Shown here piece after piece: positions 24,357-33,579 of a stretch of DNA of 64,000 nucleotides (position 1 is the first letter of the stretch; each line of letters opens with the position of its first letter). The stretch is from WQXF01 sp031553615 (GTDB lineage: Bacteria; Bacillota; Clostridia; Christensenellales; Aristaeellaceae), in assembly GCA_031553615.1 (NCBI GenBank), contig JAVBLJ010000008.1, positions 62,001 to 126,000 of the forward strand, in the 5' to 3' direction. The translations under genes and the position numbers were made by a program. The notes beneath the pieces were generated by a model. That model made no database searches and was not told where the DNA came from. It was given only the letters and a program-made list of their open reading frames with translations.

Positions 24357-26774
24357 GTGAAGCGTACCAAGCTTATCGCTATCGTGCTGGTCGCCGTACT
24401 GCTGCTGGCGCTGGTGCCCGCCGCGCCCGCTGCGGCCGCGCAGGGCCGTTGGTCGGTGTTTGTGTACCTGTGCGGCTCCGATCTGGAGAGCAGAGGCGGC
24501 GCGGCGACCGCCAACCTGGTGGAGGCCATGAAGGTCGATTACCCCGACGGCGTGACCGTGCTGGTGCAGACCGGCGGCTCCAAGAAGTGGAACATACGCG
24601 GCGTGGACGCGGGCAAGCTGCAGCGCTTCGTGGTTCAAAAGGGCCGGCTCAAGCTGGTGGATGAGCAGCCGCGCGCCTCCATGGGCGATGCCAAGACGCT
24701 CACCGCTTTTTTGCAGTACGGCATCGCCAACTACCCGGCGGATCACTACATGACGGTTTTCTGGAACCACGGCAGCGGCAGCGTGGGCGGCGTCTGCTTC
24801 GATGAGCTGTACAATTCCGATTGCCTCTCGCTGACGGAGATGAGCAAGGCGCTCAAGGCCTCGGGCGTGCAATACGACGTGCTGGGCTTCGATACCTGCC
24901 TCATGGCCTCGCTGGAGCTGGCCAACGCCATCGCGCCCTACGGCAAGTACATGGTGGCTTCCGAGGAATACGAGCCCGGCGGCGGCTGGGATTACGAAGG
25001 CTTTCTGAAATACATCGCCACCAACCCCAACGCGGGCGGATTGGACTTGGGCAAAAAGATTTGCGACACGTACATGGCCAAATGCAAGCGCTCGCGCACC
25101 GACGATATGGCTACCCTGTCGGTGGTCGACCTGGCCAAGATTCCAGCGGTGGTGGACGCGTTTGACCGCATGGCGAGCGAAATGAACGGAACCACCCAGG
25201 ATATTGCCACCTTCCGCACGCTGACCTCGGCCGTCAGAAGCGCCGAGAGCTACGGCGGCAAGAGCGCGCGCGAGGGCTACTCCAACATGGTCGACCTGGG
25301 CGATTTGGTGACCAAAGCCGAGGCCGTGCTTTCCAAAACGGGCATGGACGTGCTCAATGCGCTGTTCTCCTCGGTTTCGTACAACGTGAAGGGCCGCAGC
25401 CGCATCAATGCCAACGGCCTGAGCGTATTCTATCCGCTGGGTGATATCTCCAAGAATTATCTGGCCGTATATTTCACCGATGCGGCCACCTCGCAAAACT
25501 ATCGCCACTACGTGCAGACCGTGGCCGATTACAAGGGCGATATCGCCGTGGATAGCTGGGGCGATGCCAGCTCGTACACCTCAGGCACACCCGGTTCCAC
25601 GGGCGGGGATTCGTGGATGGACATGCTGATGAACCTGCTCGGCGATTCCAGCGGATCATCGGGCACGAGCGGATACGATCAGCCCCTGCAGGAGGTGACC
25701 CCCGGCCAGTCCACGCAGCCCGATCCCTTCGGATCGTTGGGCGGGGATTCGTCCGGCGGATCGTGGATGGATCTCCTTTCCGGCTTGCTGGGAGAGGATT
25801 CCTCCTCTTCGAATAGCGGCTACGGCGACAGCGGCAGCACCCTCACCCCGCCCACGGACGACGGATCGAACGCTTTGGGCGGCGGTTCGTGGATGGACCT
25901 CCTCGCCGGTCTGCTGGGCGACGGTTCCTCCTCCGGCGGCTACGGCGATTACAGCCTCGAGGACATCACCGGCACGGTGGAGGGCGGCGGTTCGCAGGGT
26001 AGCGTCGATTCTCAGAACAGCCTCGGTTCTACTGGCGGCTTCTCCTGGATCGCAGAGGATCAGCAGCACGATTACGGCACCGCCGACATGCTGCAGGAGG
26101 AGGATTACGACGTTTCCTTCGAAAACTACATCACCGAGGACGGTACCTACGCCCTGATCTTCAAGGACGGCCTGGATTCGGTGGAATCGGTCAACTTCGT
26201 GCTTAGCTACCTGGATTACGATTACAACGAGTACATGGCCCTGGGCCAGGATAATGACCTGGACGCCGATTGGAAAAATGGCTTCTTCTACGATAATTTC
26301 CGGGGCGTTTGGCCCACCATCGATGGCGTTTGGTGCGCGCCCCTGCTCATCGCCGAGGAGGAAACCTACAACCTCTACACCATCCCGGTGCTACTCAACG
26401 GCGAGCGCGCCTTCCTGCGCGCCGTCTATTGGTTCGACGACGATCCGGAGGTCGATGGCTCCTTCGAGGTGCTGGGCGCGTGGAACGGCTTGGCCGAAAG
26501 CACCAGCATGAGCGGCCGCAACATCCGCAAGCTGGTAAAGGGCGACGAGGTCACCTTCCTGTTCGATTCCATCAATTGGGATACGCAGGAAACCACCACC
26601 TATCAGCTCGAGACCATCACCATCCAGGGCGAGCCGGTGATGGAGGAGAGCCAGCTGGCCGATGGCGACTACGAATATTACTACATCGTCACCGATCTGT
26701 TCGGCAACACGTACTACTCCGAGCCGATTCTGATGACGTACGATCAGGGCGATATCACGCTAAGCACGATGTAG
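24357..26774 (+). CDS. clostripain-family (C11) cysteine peptidase with internal repeats
   Basis: This 805-residue secreted protein has a signal peptide (LIAIVLVAVLLLALVPAAPAAA). Residues about 30-400 form a C11 peptidase: WSVFVYLCGSDLES at the start, the catalytic His in MTVFWNHGSGSVGG near residue 140, and the nucleophile in VLGFDTCLMASLELAN near 182. C11 enzymes cut after Arg or Lys and are made as zymogens. Between about 415 and 570 lie three copies of a Ser/Gly-rich unit centred on SWMDLLxGLLG. The C-terminal 230 residues are beta-rich (DYDVSFENYITEDGTYALIF). The GTG at 24357 is 8 bases after GGAGGA; a GTG at 24342 overlaps that site. It has no sortase signal or anchor. Confidence 0.9.
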   Translation: MKRTKLIAIVLVAVLLLALVPAAPAAAAQGRWSVFVYLCGSDLESRGGAATANLVEAMKVDYPDGVTVLVQTGGSKKWNIRGVDAGKLQRFVVQKGRLKLVDEQPRASMGDAKTLTAFLQYGIANYPADHYMTVFWNHGSGSVGGVCFDELYNSDCLSLTEMSKALKASGVQYDVLGFDTCLMASLELANAIAPYGKYMVASEEYEPGGGWDYEGFLKYIATNPNAGGLDLGKKICDTYMAKCKRSRTDDMATLSVVDLAKIPAVVDAFDRMASEMNGTTQDIATFRTLTSAVRSAESYGGKSAREGYSNMVDLGDLVTKAEAVLSKTGMDVLNALFSSVSYNVKGRSRINANGLSVFYPLGDISKNYLAVYFTDAATSQNYRHYVQTVADYKGDIAVDSWGDASSYTSGTPGSTGGDSWMDMLMNLLGDSSGSSGTSGYDQPLQEVTPGQSTQPDPFGSLGGDSSGGSWMDLLSGLLGEDSSSSNSGYGDSGSTLTPPTDDGSNALGGGSWMDLLAGLLGDGSSSGGYGDYSLEDITGTVEGGGSQGSVDSQNSLGSTGGFSWIAEDQQHDYGTADMLQEEDYDVSFENYITEDGTYALIFKDGLDSVESVNFVLSYLDYDYNEYMALGQDNDLDADWKNGFFYDNFRGVWPTIDGVWCAPLLIAEEETYNLYTIPVLLNGERAFLRAVYWFDDDPEVDGSFEVLGAWNGLAESTSMSGRNIRKLVKGDEVTFLFDSINWDTQETTTYQLETITIQGEPVMEESQLADGDYEYYYIVTDLFGNTYYSEPILMTYDQGDITLSTM
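25590..25960 (+). repeat. three in-frame repeats in the C11 peptidase gene
   Basis: The units are GGDSWMDMLMNLLGDSS, GGSWMDLLSGLLGEDSSSS and GGSWMDLLAGLLGDGSSS, each followed by GYx. They are roughly 120 bases apart. Each holds a short amphipathic helix in a Gly/Ser spacer. Confidence 0.85.
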
Positions 26775-26852
26775 CCGAAGGCTCCTCTCGCTGGGCACAA
26801 CGTAGCCGAGGGACCTCTCTCCCTTCAGAATGCATCCACAAAGGAGAACGAC

Positions 26853-27854
26853 ATGCACCGTTTACCGCTCACCGTCACCCTGCGCGAAGGCGCATACCAC
26901 ATCGCTTGGCAAGGCCCGCTGGAGGGCGCGCGCCTGTGCGCAAGCTCCATCCCCTACGATCCCGCCCCCGCGCCGGTATGCGCGCTGGAGGCCCCCGAAT
27001 GCACCGTGCCCTTCACGGGGCTGCGCACCTACTTCGCCGTGGAGGCGGGCGGTGCGCCCGTGTGGGCTGCCGACCGCGCCGTGGAGATTCCCAGCGTGGA
27101 AAACTTCCGCGATCTGGGCGGATACCCGGCAGCCGGGGGCAAGACGGTACGCTGGGGCCGCTTCTTCCGCAGCGCGGTGGTCAACGGCCTTTCCCAGGCC
27201 GAGCAGGCCACGCTGGCCGGTATGCGCATCGCACAGGTGTTCGATTTCCGCGCCGCACCCGAGGCCGACGCCAACCCCGATGCCCTGGCCGAGGGCACCC
27301 GCTACCGCAACGTTCCCGCCTTCACCCACGAGGGTCTGGCGGCCAAGCTGGTGGAGATGGATTTGGCCGAGCGGATGTCCCTCATCCGCACGCGGGAGGA
27401 TGCCACCCCGGTGCGCGCCATGTTCACCGCCATCTATGCCGAGCTGCCCTTCGCCAATGCGGCCTACCGCCAAGTGTTCGATGCGCTGGACGAGGAGAGC
27501 TGCTTGCCCCTGCTGCAGCACTGCACCGCGGGCAAGGATCGCACCGGCGTGTGCAGCGCGCTGATCCTGCTGGCGCTGGGCGTACTGCGGGAGACCGTGC
27601 TGGAGGATTACCTGCTCTCCGCGCCCTACCGCGCCGAGAGCAACGCCAAGCTGATCGCCTACTTTGCGGCCAAGGGCGCCTCGGAGGCGGCGCTGGAGCT
27701 GGGCACCGAGCTGATCTCCGTGACTCCGGCCATGCTGAACCGCACGCTGGAGGCCATCGATGCGCGCTACCCGAGCATCGAGGCCTTCCTGGCCGCCGAA
27801 TACGCCGTGGATGCGGCGCGGCTGGCTCGCTGGCGCGCCCTGCACACGATTTGA
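26853..27854 (+). CDS. secreted-type or cytoplasmic tyrosine phosphatase (Y_phosphatase3 family)
   Basis: This 333-residue protein carries the Cys-x5-Arg phosphatase loop LLQHCTAGKDRTGVCSALI near residue 225. Before it is the family-typical ENFRDLGGYPAAGGKTVRWG near residue 88, then RFFRSAVVNGLS. This is the layout of bacterial DSP-like phosphatases (PF13350), including MptpB and lipid phosphatases. Residues 1-80 form a small beta domain (LTVTLREGAYHIAWQGP) often seen ahead of this fold. No signal peptide is visible, so it is probably cytoplasmic. The ATG follows AAAGGAGAA by 7 bases. It sits 78 bases after the C11 peptidase gene, on the same strand, and may be co-transcribed. Confidence 0.88.
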   Translation: MHRLPLTVTLREGAYHIAWQGPLEGARLCASSIPYDPAPAPVCALEAPECTVPFTGLRTYFAVEAGGAPVWAADRAVEIPSVENFRDLGGYPAAGGKTVRWGRFFRSAVVNGLSQAEQATLAGMRIAQVFDFRAAPEADANPDALAEGTRYRNVPAFTHEGLAAKLVEMDLAERMSLIRTREDATPVRAMFTAIYAELPFANAAYRQVFDALDEESCLPLLQHCTAGKDRTGVCSALILLALGVLRETVLEDYLLSAPYRAESNAKLIAYFAAKGASEAALELGTELISVTPAMLNRTLEAIDARYPSIEAFLAAEYAVDAARLARWRALHTI

Positions 27855-27893
27855 CGGAGTTTTGACAAAAATCGCATTTTCCTGGGCATTAAG

Positions 27894-27928
27894 CGGCCTG
27901 TCCTGGCAATATTTGCAGGGACAGGCCG
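27894..27928 (+). terminator. hairpin after the phosphatase gene
   Basis: CGGCCTGTCC (27894-27903) pairs with GGACAGGCCG (27919-27928). The following sequence is TATCTCAATGCAGTTTTT, so the T tract is offset. It is a likely terminator about 40 bases after the stop codon. Confidence 0.6.
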
Positions 27929-27991
27929 TATCTCAATGCAGTTTTTCCGTCGGGGTATCAATAAGATTTTGTTAAACTTTTGTCAAAGCTA

Positions 27992-28020
27992 TTGCTTTTT
28001 GCGCGGAGTTTGCGCATAAT
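27992..28020 (+). promoter_or_regulatory. promoter of serC
   Basis: TTGCTT (27992-27997) and CATAAT (28015-28020) are 17 bases apart, about 107 bases before the serC ATG. The leader contains three tandem CCCCAACAACA units at about 28078-28110. I see no T-box or riboswitch. Confidence 0.6.
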
Positions 28021-28077
28021 AGGGAAATACTTTGTTATGCTAAAGCCCTGAACGGAGTATAAAAGGAAGTCACCGAA

Positions 28078-28110
28078 CCCCAACAACACCCCAACAACAC
28101 CCCAACAATA
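28078..28110 (+). repeat. tandem 11-base repeat in the serC leader
   Basis: The unit CCCCAACAACA occurs three times in a row, ending 8 bases before the AGGAGG of serC. It is unstructured and C/A-rich. Confidence 0.8.
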
Positions 28111-28126
28111 ACAGGAGGTGCGCACA

Positions 28127-29209
28127 ATGGAAAGGATTTTCAATTTCTCTCCGGGGCCGTCGATGTTGGCGTTGCCCGTACTCGAACAAGTGCAGAAGGA
28201 ACTGCTCTGCTACGGTAGTACCGGCACCTCCGTGATGGAAATGAGCCATCGCTCCAAGATGTATTTGGAGATTTATGAAGAGGCCATCGCGCTGCTGCGC
28301 AAGCTGATGGATATCCCCGAGGAGTACGCGGTGCTGATGCCCCAGGGCGGCGCGACGCAGCAATTCTCGGCGGTGCCCCTCAACTTGCTCACCGGCACGG
28401 GCAACGCCGATTACGTGGACAGCGGCAACTTCGCCAACCTGGCCGCCAAGGAAGCCGCGCGCTACGGCAAGGTGAATGTGGTAGCCTCCTCGCGGGAGGA
28501 TACATACACCTACGTGCCCGCGCTGGATAGCGCCAAGTTCAATCCGGAGGCCGATTACTTCCACATCACCACCAACAACACCATCTACGGCACCCGCTTC
28601 ACCGCCCTGCCCGAAACCGGCAGCGTGCCGCTGGTGGCGGATATGTCGTCCAACATCCTCTCCGAGGTGTACGACGTGCGCAGGTTCGGCGCGATCTACG
28701 CGGGCGCGCAAAAGAACATCGGCCCCGCCGGGCTGTGCGTGCTCCTCGTGCGCAAGGACTTGCTGGGCAAGGCCAACCCCGCCTGCCCCAAGCTGCTCGA
28801 TTGGAAGGTGCTGGCCGACAACGATTCCATGTACAACACGCCCAACACCTTCGCCATCTACGTAGCAAAGCTGGGTTTCCAGTGGCTGCTCGACCTGGGC
28901 GGCGTGGCCGCGATGGAGCAAATGAACATCGCCAAGGCCAACATCCTCTACGATTTCCTGGATCAGAGCAAGCTCTTCCGCGGCACGGCGCAGAAGGAAT
29001 ACCGTTCGCGCATGAACGTCACCTTCGTCACCGGCGATGAAGCCAAGGACGAGGCCTTCGTGAAGCAGGCGGGCAAGGCCGGGCTCATCAACCTCAAGGG
29101 CCACCGCAGCGTGGGCGGCATGCGCGCCAGCATCTACAACGCCATGCCCGTCGAGGGCGTGCAAGCGCTGGTGGATTGCATGAAGAAATTCGAGCTCGAA
29201 AACGCCTGA
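28127..29209 (+). CDS. serC: phosphoserine aminotransferase
   Basis: This 360-residue PLP enzyme converts 3-phosphohydroxypyruvate and glutamate to phosphoserine in serine synthesis. It begins with the signature FNFSPGPSMLALPVLEQ and has the PLP Lys in IYAGAQKNIGPAGLCVLLVR near residue 197. Other marks are GGATQQFSAVPLNL near 77, and NTPNTFAIYVAKLGFQWL near 240. Length matches E. coli SerC (362). The ATG at 28127 follows AGGAGG by 8 bases; an in-frame start 9 bases earlier overlaps that site. serA lies 155 bases downstream on the same strand, separated by a family B palindromic repeat, so the two probably form an operon. Confidence 0.95.
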   Translation: MERIFNFSPGPSMLALPVLEQVQKELLCYGSTGTSVMEMSHRSKMYLEIYEEAIALLRKLMDIPEEYAVLMPQGGATQQFSAVPLNLLTGTGNADYVDSGNFANLAAKEAARYGKVNVVASSREDTYTYVPALDSAKFNPEADYFHITTNNTIYGTRFTALPETGSVPLVADMSSNILSEVYDVRRFGAIYAGAQKNIGPAGLCVLLVRKDLLGKANPACPKLLDWKVLADNDSMYNTPNTFAIYVAKLGFQWLLDLGGVAAMEQMNIAKANILYDFLDQSKLFRGTAQKEYRSRMNVTFVTGDEAKDEAFVKQAGKAGLINLKGHRSVGGMRASIYNAMPVEGVQALVDCMKKFELENA

Positions 29210-29276
29210 GGCGGCCTCTGTGCGCTTACGGCGTTCTAGCTTCAACCTTATCAAGAAAGAGACTTCGCTTTCACAG

Positions 29277-29320
29277 GCGACCAAAGGGCTTTCCGATCGC
29301 CCTTTGGGAACCTTCGGGGC
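29277..29320 (+). repeat. palindromic repeat family B, copy between serC and serA
   Basis: GCGACCAAAGGGCTTTCC is followed by GATCGCCCTTTGGGAACC and CTTCGGGGC. Arms CCAAAGGGC and GCCCTTTGG pair. It sits about 70 bases after the serC stop and 45 bases before the serA start, inside what should be one operon. Confidence 0.85.
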
Positions 29321-29364
29321 ATGCACTTCGAGTTTCCCATTATGACGGAGAAGGTGGAAAACGA

Positions 29365-30534
29365 ATGTTCAAAATTCAAACGCTCAACGAAATTTCCGAC
29401 GTGATATACAGCCAACTGGGCACCGAATACAGCGTCGCCAAGGATGAAGCCGCGCCCGACGCGGTGCTGGTGCGCAGCGCCTCCATGCTCGAAACCCAGT
29501 TCGCGCCCTCGCTGCTGGGCATCGCGCGCGCCGGGGCCGGGTACAACAACATCCCCGTCGACCGCTGCTCCGCGCAGGGCATCTGCGTATTCAACACGCC
29601 GGGCGCAAACGCCAATGCGGTCTGCGAGCTGGTGATCGCCGGCATGCTGATGTGCAGCCGCGACATCGTGGGCGGCATCGCCTGGATTCAGGGCGAGAAG
29701 GGCAAGGGTGCGGATGTGCCCAAAATTGTGGAAAAAGGCAAGGCCGCCTTCACCGGTCCCGAGCTGCGCGGAAAGCGCCTGGGCATCGTGGGTCTGGGGG
29801 CCATCGGCGTGCTGGTGGCCAACGCCGCCACCGCCCTGGGCATGGAGGTCATAGGCTTCGACCCGGCCATCTCGGTGGAGCATGCCTGGAAGCTTTCGCG
29901 CATGGTGCGCCGCGCCATGTCGCTGGAGGAGCTGCTCTCCACCAGCGATTACGTGACCCTGCACCTGCCGCTCAACGACAAGACGCGCGGCATGTTCAAT
30001 GCCGACATGCTGAGCAAAATGAAGCCCACCGCCGCGCTGCTCAACTTCGCGCGGGCCGAGCTGATCGATAGCCCCGCCATGCTGGATGCGCTCGCCTCCG
30101 ATCGCCTGCGCAGCTACGTCACCGATTTCCCCACTGACGAAATGCTGGGCGTTCCGAAGGTCATACCCATCCCGCACCTGGGCGCTTCCACCCCCGAATC
30201 GGAGGACAATTGCGCCGAGATGGCCGCCGCGCAGCTCCGCGATTACCTGGAGAGCGGCACCATCCGCAATTCCGTAAACCTGCCCGATGTGGCGCTGGCC
30301 GCGCCTGCAGGCAAGCCGCGCGTCACCGTAATCCATCAGAATATTCCCAACATGCTGGCCGCTATCTCCTCCACGGCGGGCGAGCTGAGCATCAACATCT
30401 CCGATATGACCAACCGCTCGCGCGGCAACATGGCCTACACTGTGCTCGATCTGGACAACGCGACCGACCACCTCGACGCACTTTGCAAGACGATCTCCGC
30501 CATCGAAGGCGTGATCCGAGTGAGAGCGATTTAA
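29365..30534 (+). CDS. serA: D-3-phosphoglycerate dehydrogenase
   Basis: This 389-residue enzyme oxidises 3-phosphoglycerate to phosphohydroxypyruvate, the first step to serine. The NAD-binding loop is LGIVGLGAIGVLVANAATAL near residue 146. Substrate and catalytic positions lie in ARAGAGYNNIPVDRC near 56, LLNFARAELID near 228 and the catalytic His in PIPHLGASTPESEDN near 270. The last 75 residues form an ACT-like regulatory domain (VTVIHQNIPNMLAAISSTAG), the short type found in many Bacillota, so serine feedback is possible. The ATG at 29365 has GGAGAAGG upstream. A family C repeat and a terminator follow. Confidence 0.93.
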   Translation: MFKIQTLNEISDVIYSQLGTEYSVAKDEAAPDAVLVRSASMLETQFAPSLLGIARAGAGYNNIPVDRCSAQGICVFNTPGANANAVCELVIAGMLMCSRDIVGGIAWIQGEKGKGADVPKIVEKGKAAFTGPELRGKRLGIVGLGAIGVLVANAATALGMEVIGFDPAISVEHAWKLSRMVRRAMSLEELLSTSDYVTLHLPLNDKTRGMFNADMLSKMKPTAALLNFARAELIDSPAMLDALASDRLRSYVTDFPTDEMLGVPKVIPIPHLGASTPESEDNCAEMAAAQLRDYLESGTIRNSVNLPDVALAAPAGKPRVTVIHQNIPNMLAAISSTAGELSINISDMTNRSRGNMAYTVLDLDNATDHLDALCKTISAIEGVIRVRAI

Positions 30535-30558
30535 CGGGGAAGGGACGGGGCGAGGGCG

Positions 30559-30614
30559 GCCAGGGGCGCTGTCCCTGGACCCTGACAAAGGGACAATGCC
30601 CCTTTGGAAACCCA
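30559..30614 (+). repeat. dispersed double-hairpin repeat, family C, copy 2
   Basis: This is the second copy of the element at 1624-1678, here on the plus strand and 25 bases after the serA stop. The two hairpins CCAGGGGCGCTGTCCCTGG and CAAAGGGACAATGCCCCTTTG are intact. The match to copy 1 is about 90% over 56 bases. Confidence 0.88.
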
Positions 30615-30632
30615 TACGCTTTGGTATAAAAT

Positions 30633-30668
30633 ATCGGGCCTCCGCTTTTGCGGGCCCGATGTTTTTTG
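30633..30668 (+). terminator. intrinsic terminator of serC-serA
   Basis: ATCGGGCC and GGCCCGAT enclose a further CCGC/GCGG step, and GTTTTTT follows. This is a clear rho-independent terminator. The following 30669-30810 carries a candidate TGGTGTAATG promoter region for the WG-repeat gene but no gene. Confidence 0.85.
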
Positions 30669-30824
30669 CTTTCGAACAGGCAAAAGTTGTTCGCTGTCCT
30701 CTTGCGCGAGCGGGGGAAATGGTGTAATGTGGGTAAGGATGGTTACACAGGAAACGCAACGCAAAACCGCTACCCATGAGGCTTTCCCAGAGGTACTCCA
30801 GATGGATTTTAGGAGGTTCGCGTG

Positions 30825-32624
30825 ATGAGAGCCCACTCCCTTTCTGTCCGCCGGATGCTTTGCCTGGTGCTTTGCCTGCTGCTTTGCGCCCTATTGCCCC
30901 TGCAAGCCCTCGCCTCCGGCAAGGCGGCGCGCGCAGCCAAGCCCACCAAGGAGGAGCAGTACGAGGCCGCGCAGCTTCTATTGGAAGAGGGGCAGCTCTT
31001 CGACGCGCTCGCGGCCTTTCAGAAGCTCAAAAAGTTTCAGGAGAGCGCCGAATATGCCCAATACATCGAGGCGCGCATACTGGTGATGCAGCGCGATTTG
31101 GACGGCGCGCGCAAGGTTTTCGGCTCGCTAAGCGGCTTTCTGGATAGCGCGCAGAGCGCGGCAATCCTGGCGCAGATGGGCCTGCATCCGGTGGAGCTCA
31201 ACCATCTCAAGCCCGCGGGGGACGATGTGCCCTTCGCCTATGGCCTCATGAACAGCGCGGGCGAGCAGGTGACCCAGGGCAAGTGGCAATACATCCACCG
31301 CACCTGCGCATGCTTCTGGGAGGAAGGCGCGGCGACCACCTGGGGCGAGCACGCCTTTGGCCGCGTCGCCACCGAGCATCACGTGACGGCCTTCATCATT
31401 TACCACAACCCGAACAAGCTGCAATCCCCCCAGGTGATGTATGGCCTGCCCGCCCCGCTGAAGGACGAGGAGAACGACGGCACCGCCGGATATGGCCTCA
31501 TCGACGTGCAGGGCAAGGGCTTGGTAAAGCCGATCTACCGCGCCATCCGCTGGGTGGCGTACGGCATGGCCGCCATGGAGCTGGAGGAAGGCGTGATCGA
31601 TCTATACGATCTATCCGGAACGCGGGCGGTCGATCCCTGCGGCGATCGGCTGCTCGATTCCGAGACGTGGTTGCAGCCCATCGCCCAATGGGAGGATGTG
31701 GACGATCTTGCCGACAGCGGCCGCATACTGCCCGTGAAGAAGGACGGCAAGTGGGGCTACTGCGGGCGCGAGGGTTCGCTGATCGGCGAGGGCCTGGCCT
31801 ACACCACCGCGCGGGGCATTTGGGGCGGCATGGGTGCGGTGGAGATCGAGGGCAAGTGGGGCTTCGTCAACGCGGAGGGGCTGCCGACCATCCCCTGCGA
31901 ATATGAAGAGGTGCGCGATTTTGCGCAAAACGAAGAGCTGGCCGCCGTCAAGCAGGGCGGCAAGTGGTACTTCATCGATAGCACCGGCAAGCGTGCGTTC
32001 GACAAGGCCTTCGACGATGCGGACGAATACCGCATCGGTCTCGCGGCGGTGAGCGTAAGCAACAAGTGGGGCTACATCGACCGCACGGGCGCGCTGGTGA
32101 TCGAGCCGGTGTACGATGCGGCATATCGCTTCAGCGAATGGGAGCGCGTTGCCTGGGTAAAGGTGGGCGAGCTGCGCGGGATGATCGATGAACGGGGCAA
32201 GACGGTATCCAAGCCCCAGTGGGCCAAGGTTGACCCCACCTTCTCGCCGGAGCGCACGGCCCGCGTATCGGATGCCGAAGGCAAATCGGCGGTGGTCAAC
32301 CCCAGGGGCAAGGTGGTAGCCAAGCTGGGGTTCAGCTCGATCTGGCGCTACGATAGCCATTTGGCCATGGCGCGCAACGCCAAGGGCGAATTGGTGATCC
32401 TTTCGCCCAAAGGGAGCGTGGTCGCCAAGCGTCCCAAGGTGAAATCGGACGTCGAATACGGCTACAACCTGCTTGAGCCGCACAACAACGTGATCACCTT
32501 CGAGGTGCGCTTCGATCCGCACGCCGCAATCAAGCAATACCAGGTGTTCTACTACGATAAGAAGATGAAGCCGCTGAAGCTCAAGCTGCTGCCGGAGCCG
32601 GTGGTGCCGCTGATGACGCGGTAG
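30825..32624 (+). CDS. secreted WG-repeat protein
   Basis: This 599-residue protein has a signal peptide (MLCLVLCLLLCALLPLQALA). Residues about 40-125 are a tetratricopeptide-like helical segment (LEEGQLFDALAAFQKLKKF). The rest consists of at least seven WG-type repeats of 30-50 residues, with typical elements GYGLIDVQGKGLVKPIY, GKWGFVNAEG, GKWYFIDSTGK, NKWGYIDRTGALVIEPVY and GMIDERGKTV. WG-repeat proteins are often secreted beta-structures of uncertain role. The ATG at 30825 is 8 bases after AGGAGG; a GTG 3 bases earlier is an equal alternative. It is monocistronic. The C-terminal 60 residues lack repeats. Confidence 0.85.
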   Translation: MRAHSLSVRRMLCLVLCLLLCALLPLQALASGKAARAAKPTKEEQYEAAQLLLEEGQLFDALAAFQKLKKFQESAEYAQYIEARILVMQRDLDGARKVFGSLSGFLDSAQSAAILAQMGLHPVELNHLKPAGDDVPFAYGLMNSAGEQVTQGKWQYIHRTCACFWEEGAATTWGEHAFGRVATEHHVTAFIIYHNPNKLQSPQVMYGLPAPLKDEENDGTAGYGLIDVQGKGLVKPIYRAIRWVAYGMAAMELEEGVIDLYDLSGTRAVDPCGDRLLDSETWLQPIAQWEDVDDLADSGRILPVKKDGKWGYCGREGSLIGEGLAYTTARGIWGGMGAVEIEGKWGFVNAEGLPTIPCEYEEVRDFAQNEELAAVKQGGKWYFIDSTGKRAFDKAFDDADEYRIGLAAVSVSNKWGYIDRTGALVIEPVYDAAYRFSEWERVAWVKVGELRGMIDERGKTVSKPQWAKVDPTFSPERTARVSDAEGKSAVVNPRGKVVAKLGFSSIWRYDSHLAMARNAKGELVILSPKGSVVAKRPKVKSDVEYGYNLLEPHNNVITFEVRFDPHAAIKQYQVFYYDKKMKPLKLKLLPEPVVPLMTR

Positions 32625-32751
32625 CAGCCACTCTCGCGATCTGGGATAATAGCACGCAAAGGCGAGGGGCTGTCCTGTCGGCACCATAAGCGGCAGCCAC
32701 CGTGACGATGCAAATTGGCCTTGATCCATCACAAAAGAAGGGGGGACCATT

Positions 32752-33561
32752 GTGAATAACCCCATCGAAAACCATCTTTCCTTCCAATTCGGTTCCGCAG
32801 AGATTCGTGAGCCGGGCAGTATTCTGTATTTTGGCCGCACAATCCCTACCATCATTACGGAAAGAGGAATTTATCGCGGAGGCGAGATGTGCGTCCATAT
32901 CCCGCAACTCAAGAGCGTCGATCGGGAAATCTTTATCACGCTGACAAAAGATGAGCATACCACGTTGCTGAACGATTTCTTTGATCTATCGCGCGCACTC
33001 GATGAATACGAGATGGTGCTTGATTTGCGTGGGCAAGAAGCGAACGAAACATTGAAAAGGCTACAGGCGCTGGTGGAGCGACTGGAAGAGGATGACCGTG
33101 AAGAGGCCCTTGATGGGGGCACAGATGAGAAGTACGTAGATGATAATGAATATGTGCCGAGCGCCAGCTTTCGGCCCGGTGTAGCTGAGCAATACTTTAG
33201 GCAGACCCAAGGCGATGCGCCGACATGCGCCACCTCGGTCAGCCCGCCTATCCCCTCCTTGAATATGGAAGCTTCCCCGTATGCCGAAAGAAGCGACGTG
33301 TACGTTCCCCCCGCCTTTTCGACGCCCCCTGCGATGCCGATCGCGACGCGATCTAAGATCGCATTGATTCTCATAGCCTTCTTCCTTGGCAGCCTCGGCT
33401 TTCATTACCTATATCTCGGGGATCATCAAAAATTTGTGCGCACTTTGCTTCTAAGCCTGCTTACGCTAGGTCTTTATGGCGTGCTTAGCGCACTATTTGC
33501 GATCCTTCGCGTCCTCACGGGTTCGCTGAAAACTGATTTCGACGGCGTGCCTCTACAATAA
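32752..33561 (+). CDS. TM2-domain membrane protein, first gene of an unknown three-gene cassette
   Basis: This encodes 269 residues. The C-terminal 70 form a TM2 domain: a basic RSK, two transmembrane helices and the motif GSLGFHYLYLGDHQKF between them. Residues 1-100 form a folded, probably cytoplasmic domain I do not recognise (SAEIREPGSILYFGRTIPTI, then KSVDREIFITLTKDEHTTLL). An acidic coiled coil and an unstructured linker follow. The GTG start at 32752 has AAGGGGGG 5 bases upstream. It is 18 bases before the next gene and shares its lower GC. TM2 proteins have diverse roles; nothing here fixes one. Confidence 0.75.
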   Translation: MNNPIENHLSFQFGSAEIREPGSILYFGRTIPTIITERGIYRGGEMCVHIPQLKSVDREIFITLTKDEHTTLLNDFFDLSRALDEYEMVLDLRGQEANETLKRLQALVERLEEDDREEALDGGTDEKYVDDNEYVPSASFRPGVAEQYFRQTQGDAPTCATSVSPPIPSLNMEASPYAERSDVYVPPAFSTPPAMPIATRSKIALILIAFFLGSLGFHYLYLGDHQKFVRTLLLSLLTLGLYGVLSALFAILRVLTGSLKTDFDGVPLQ

Positions 33562-33579
33562 TCAAAGGAGACGATGCAA

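Noticed and set aside
22796..25508. Two long minus-strand open frames opposite proA and the C11 peptidase
   Set aside because: They have the same composition bias and no recognisable domain; both plus-strand genes carry clear catalytic motifs.
27855..28126. T-box or other riboswitch before serC
   Set aside because: The leader is short and unstructured after the predicted promoter and lacks the T-box core.
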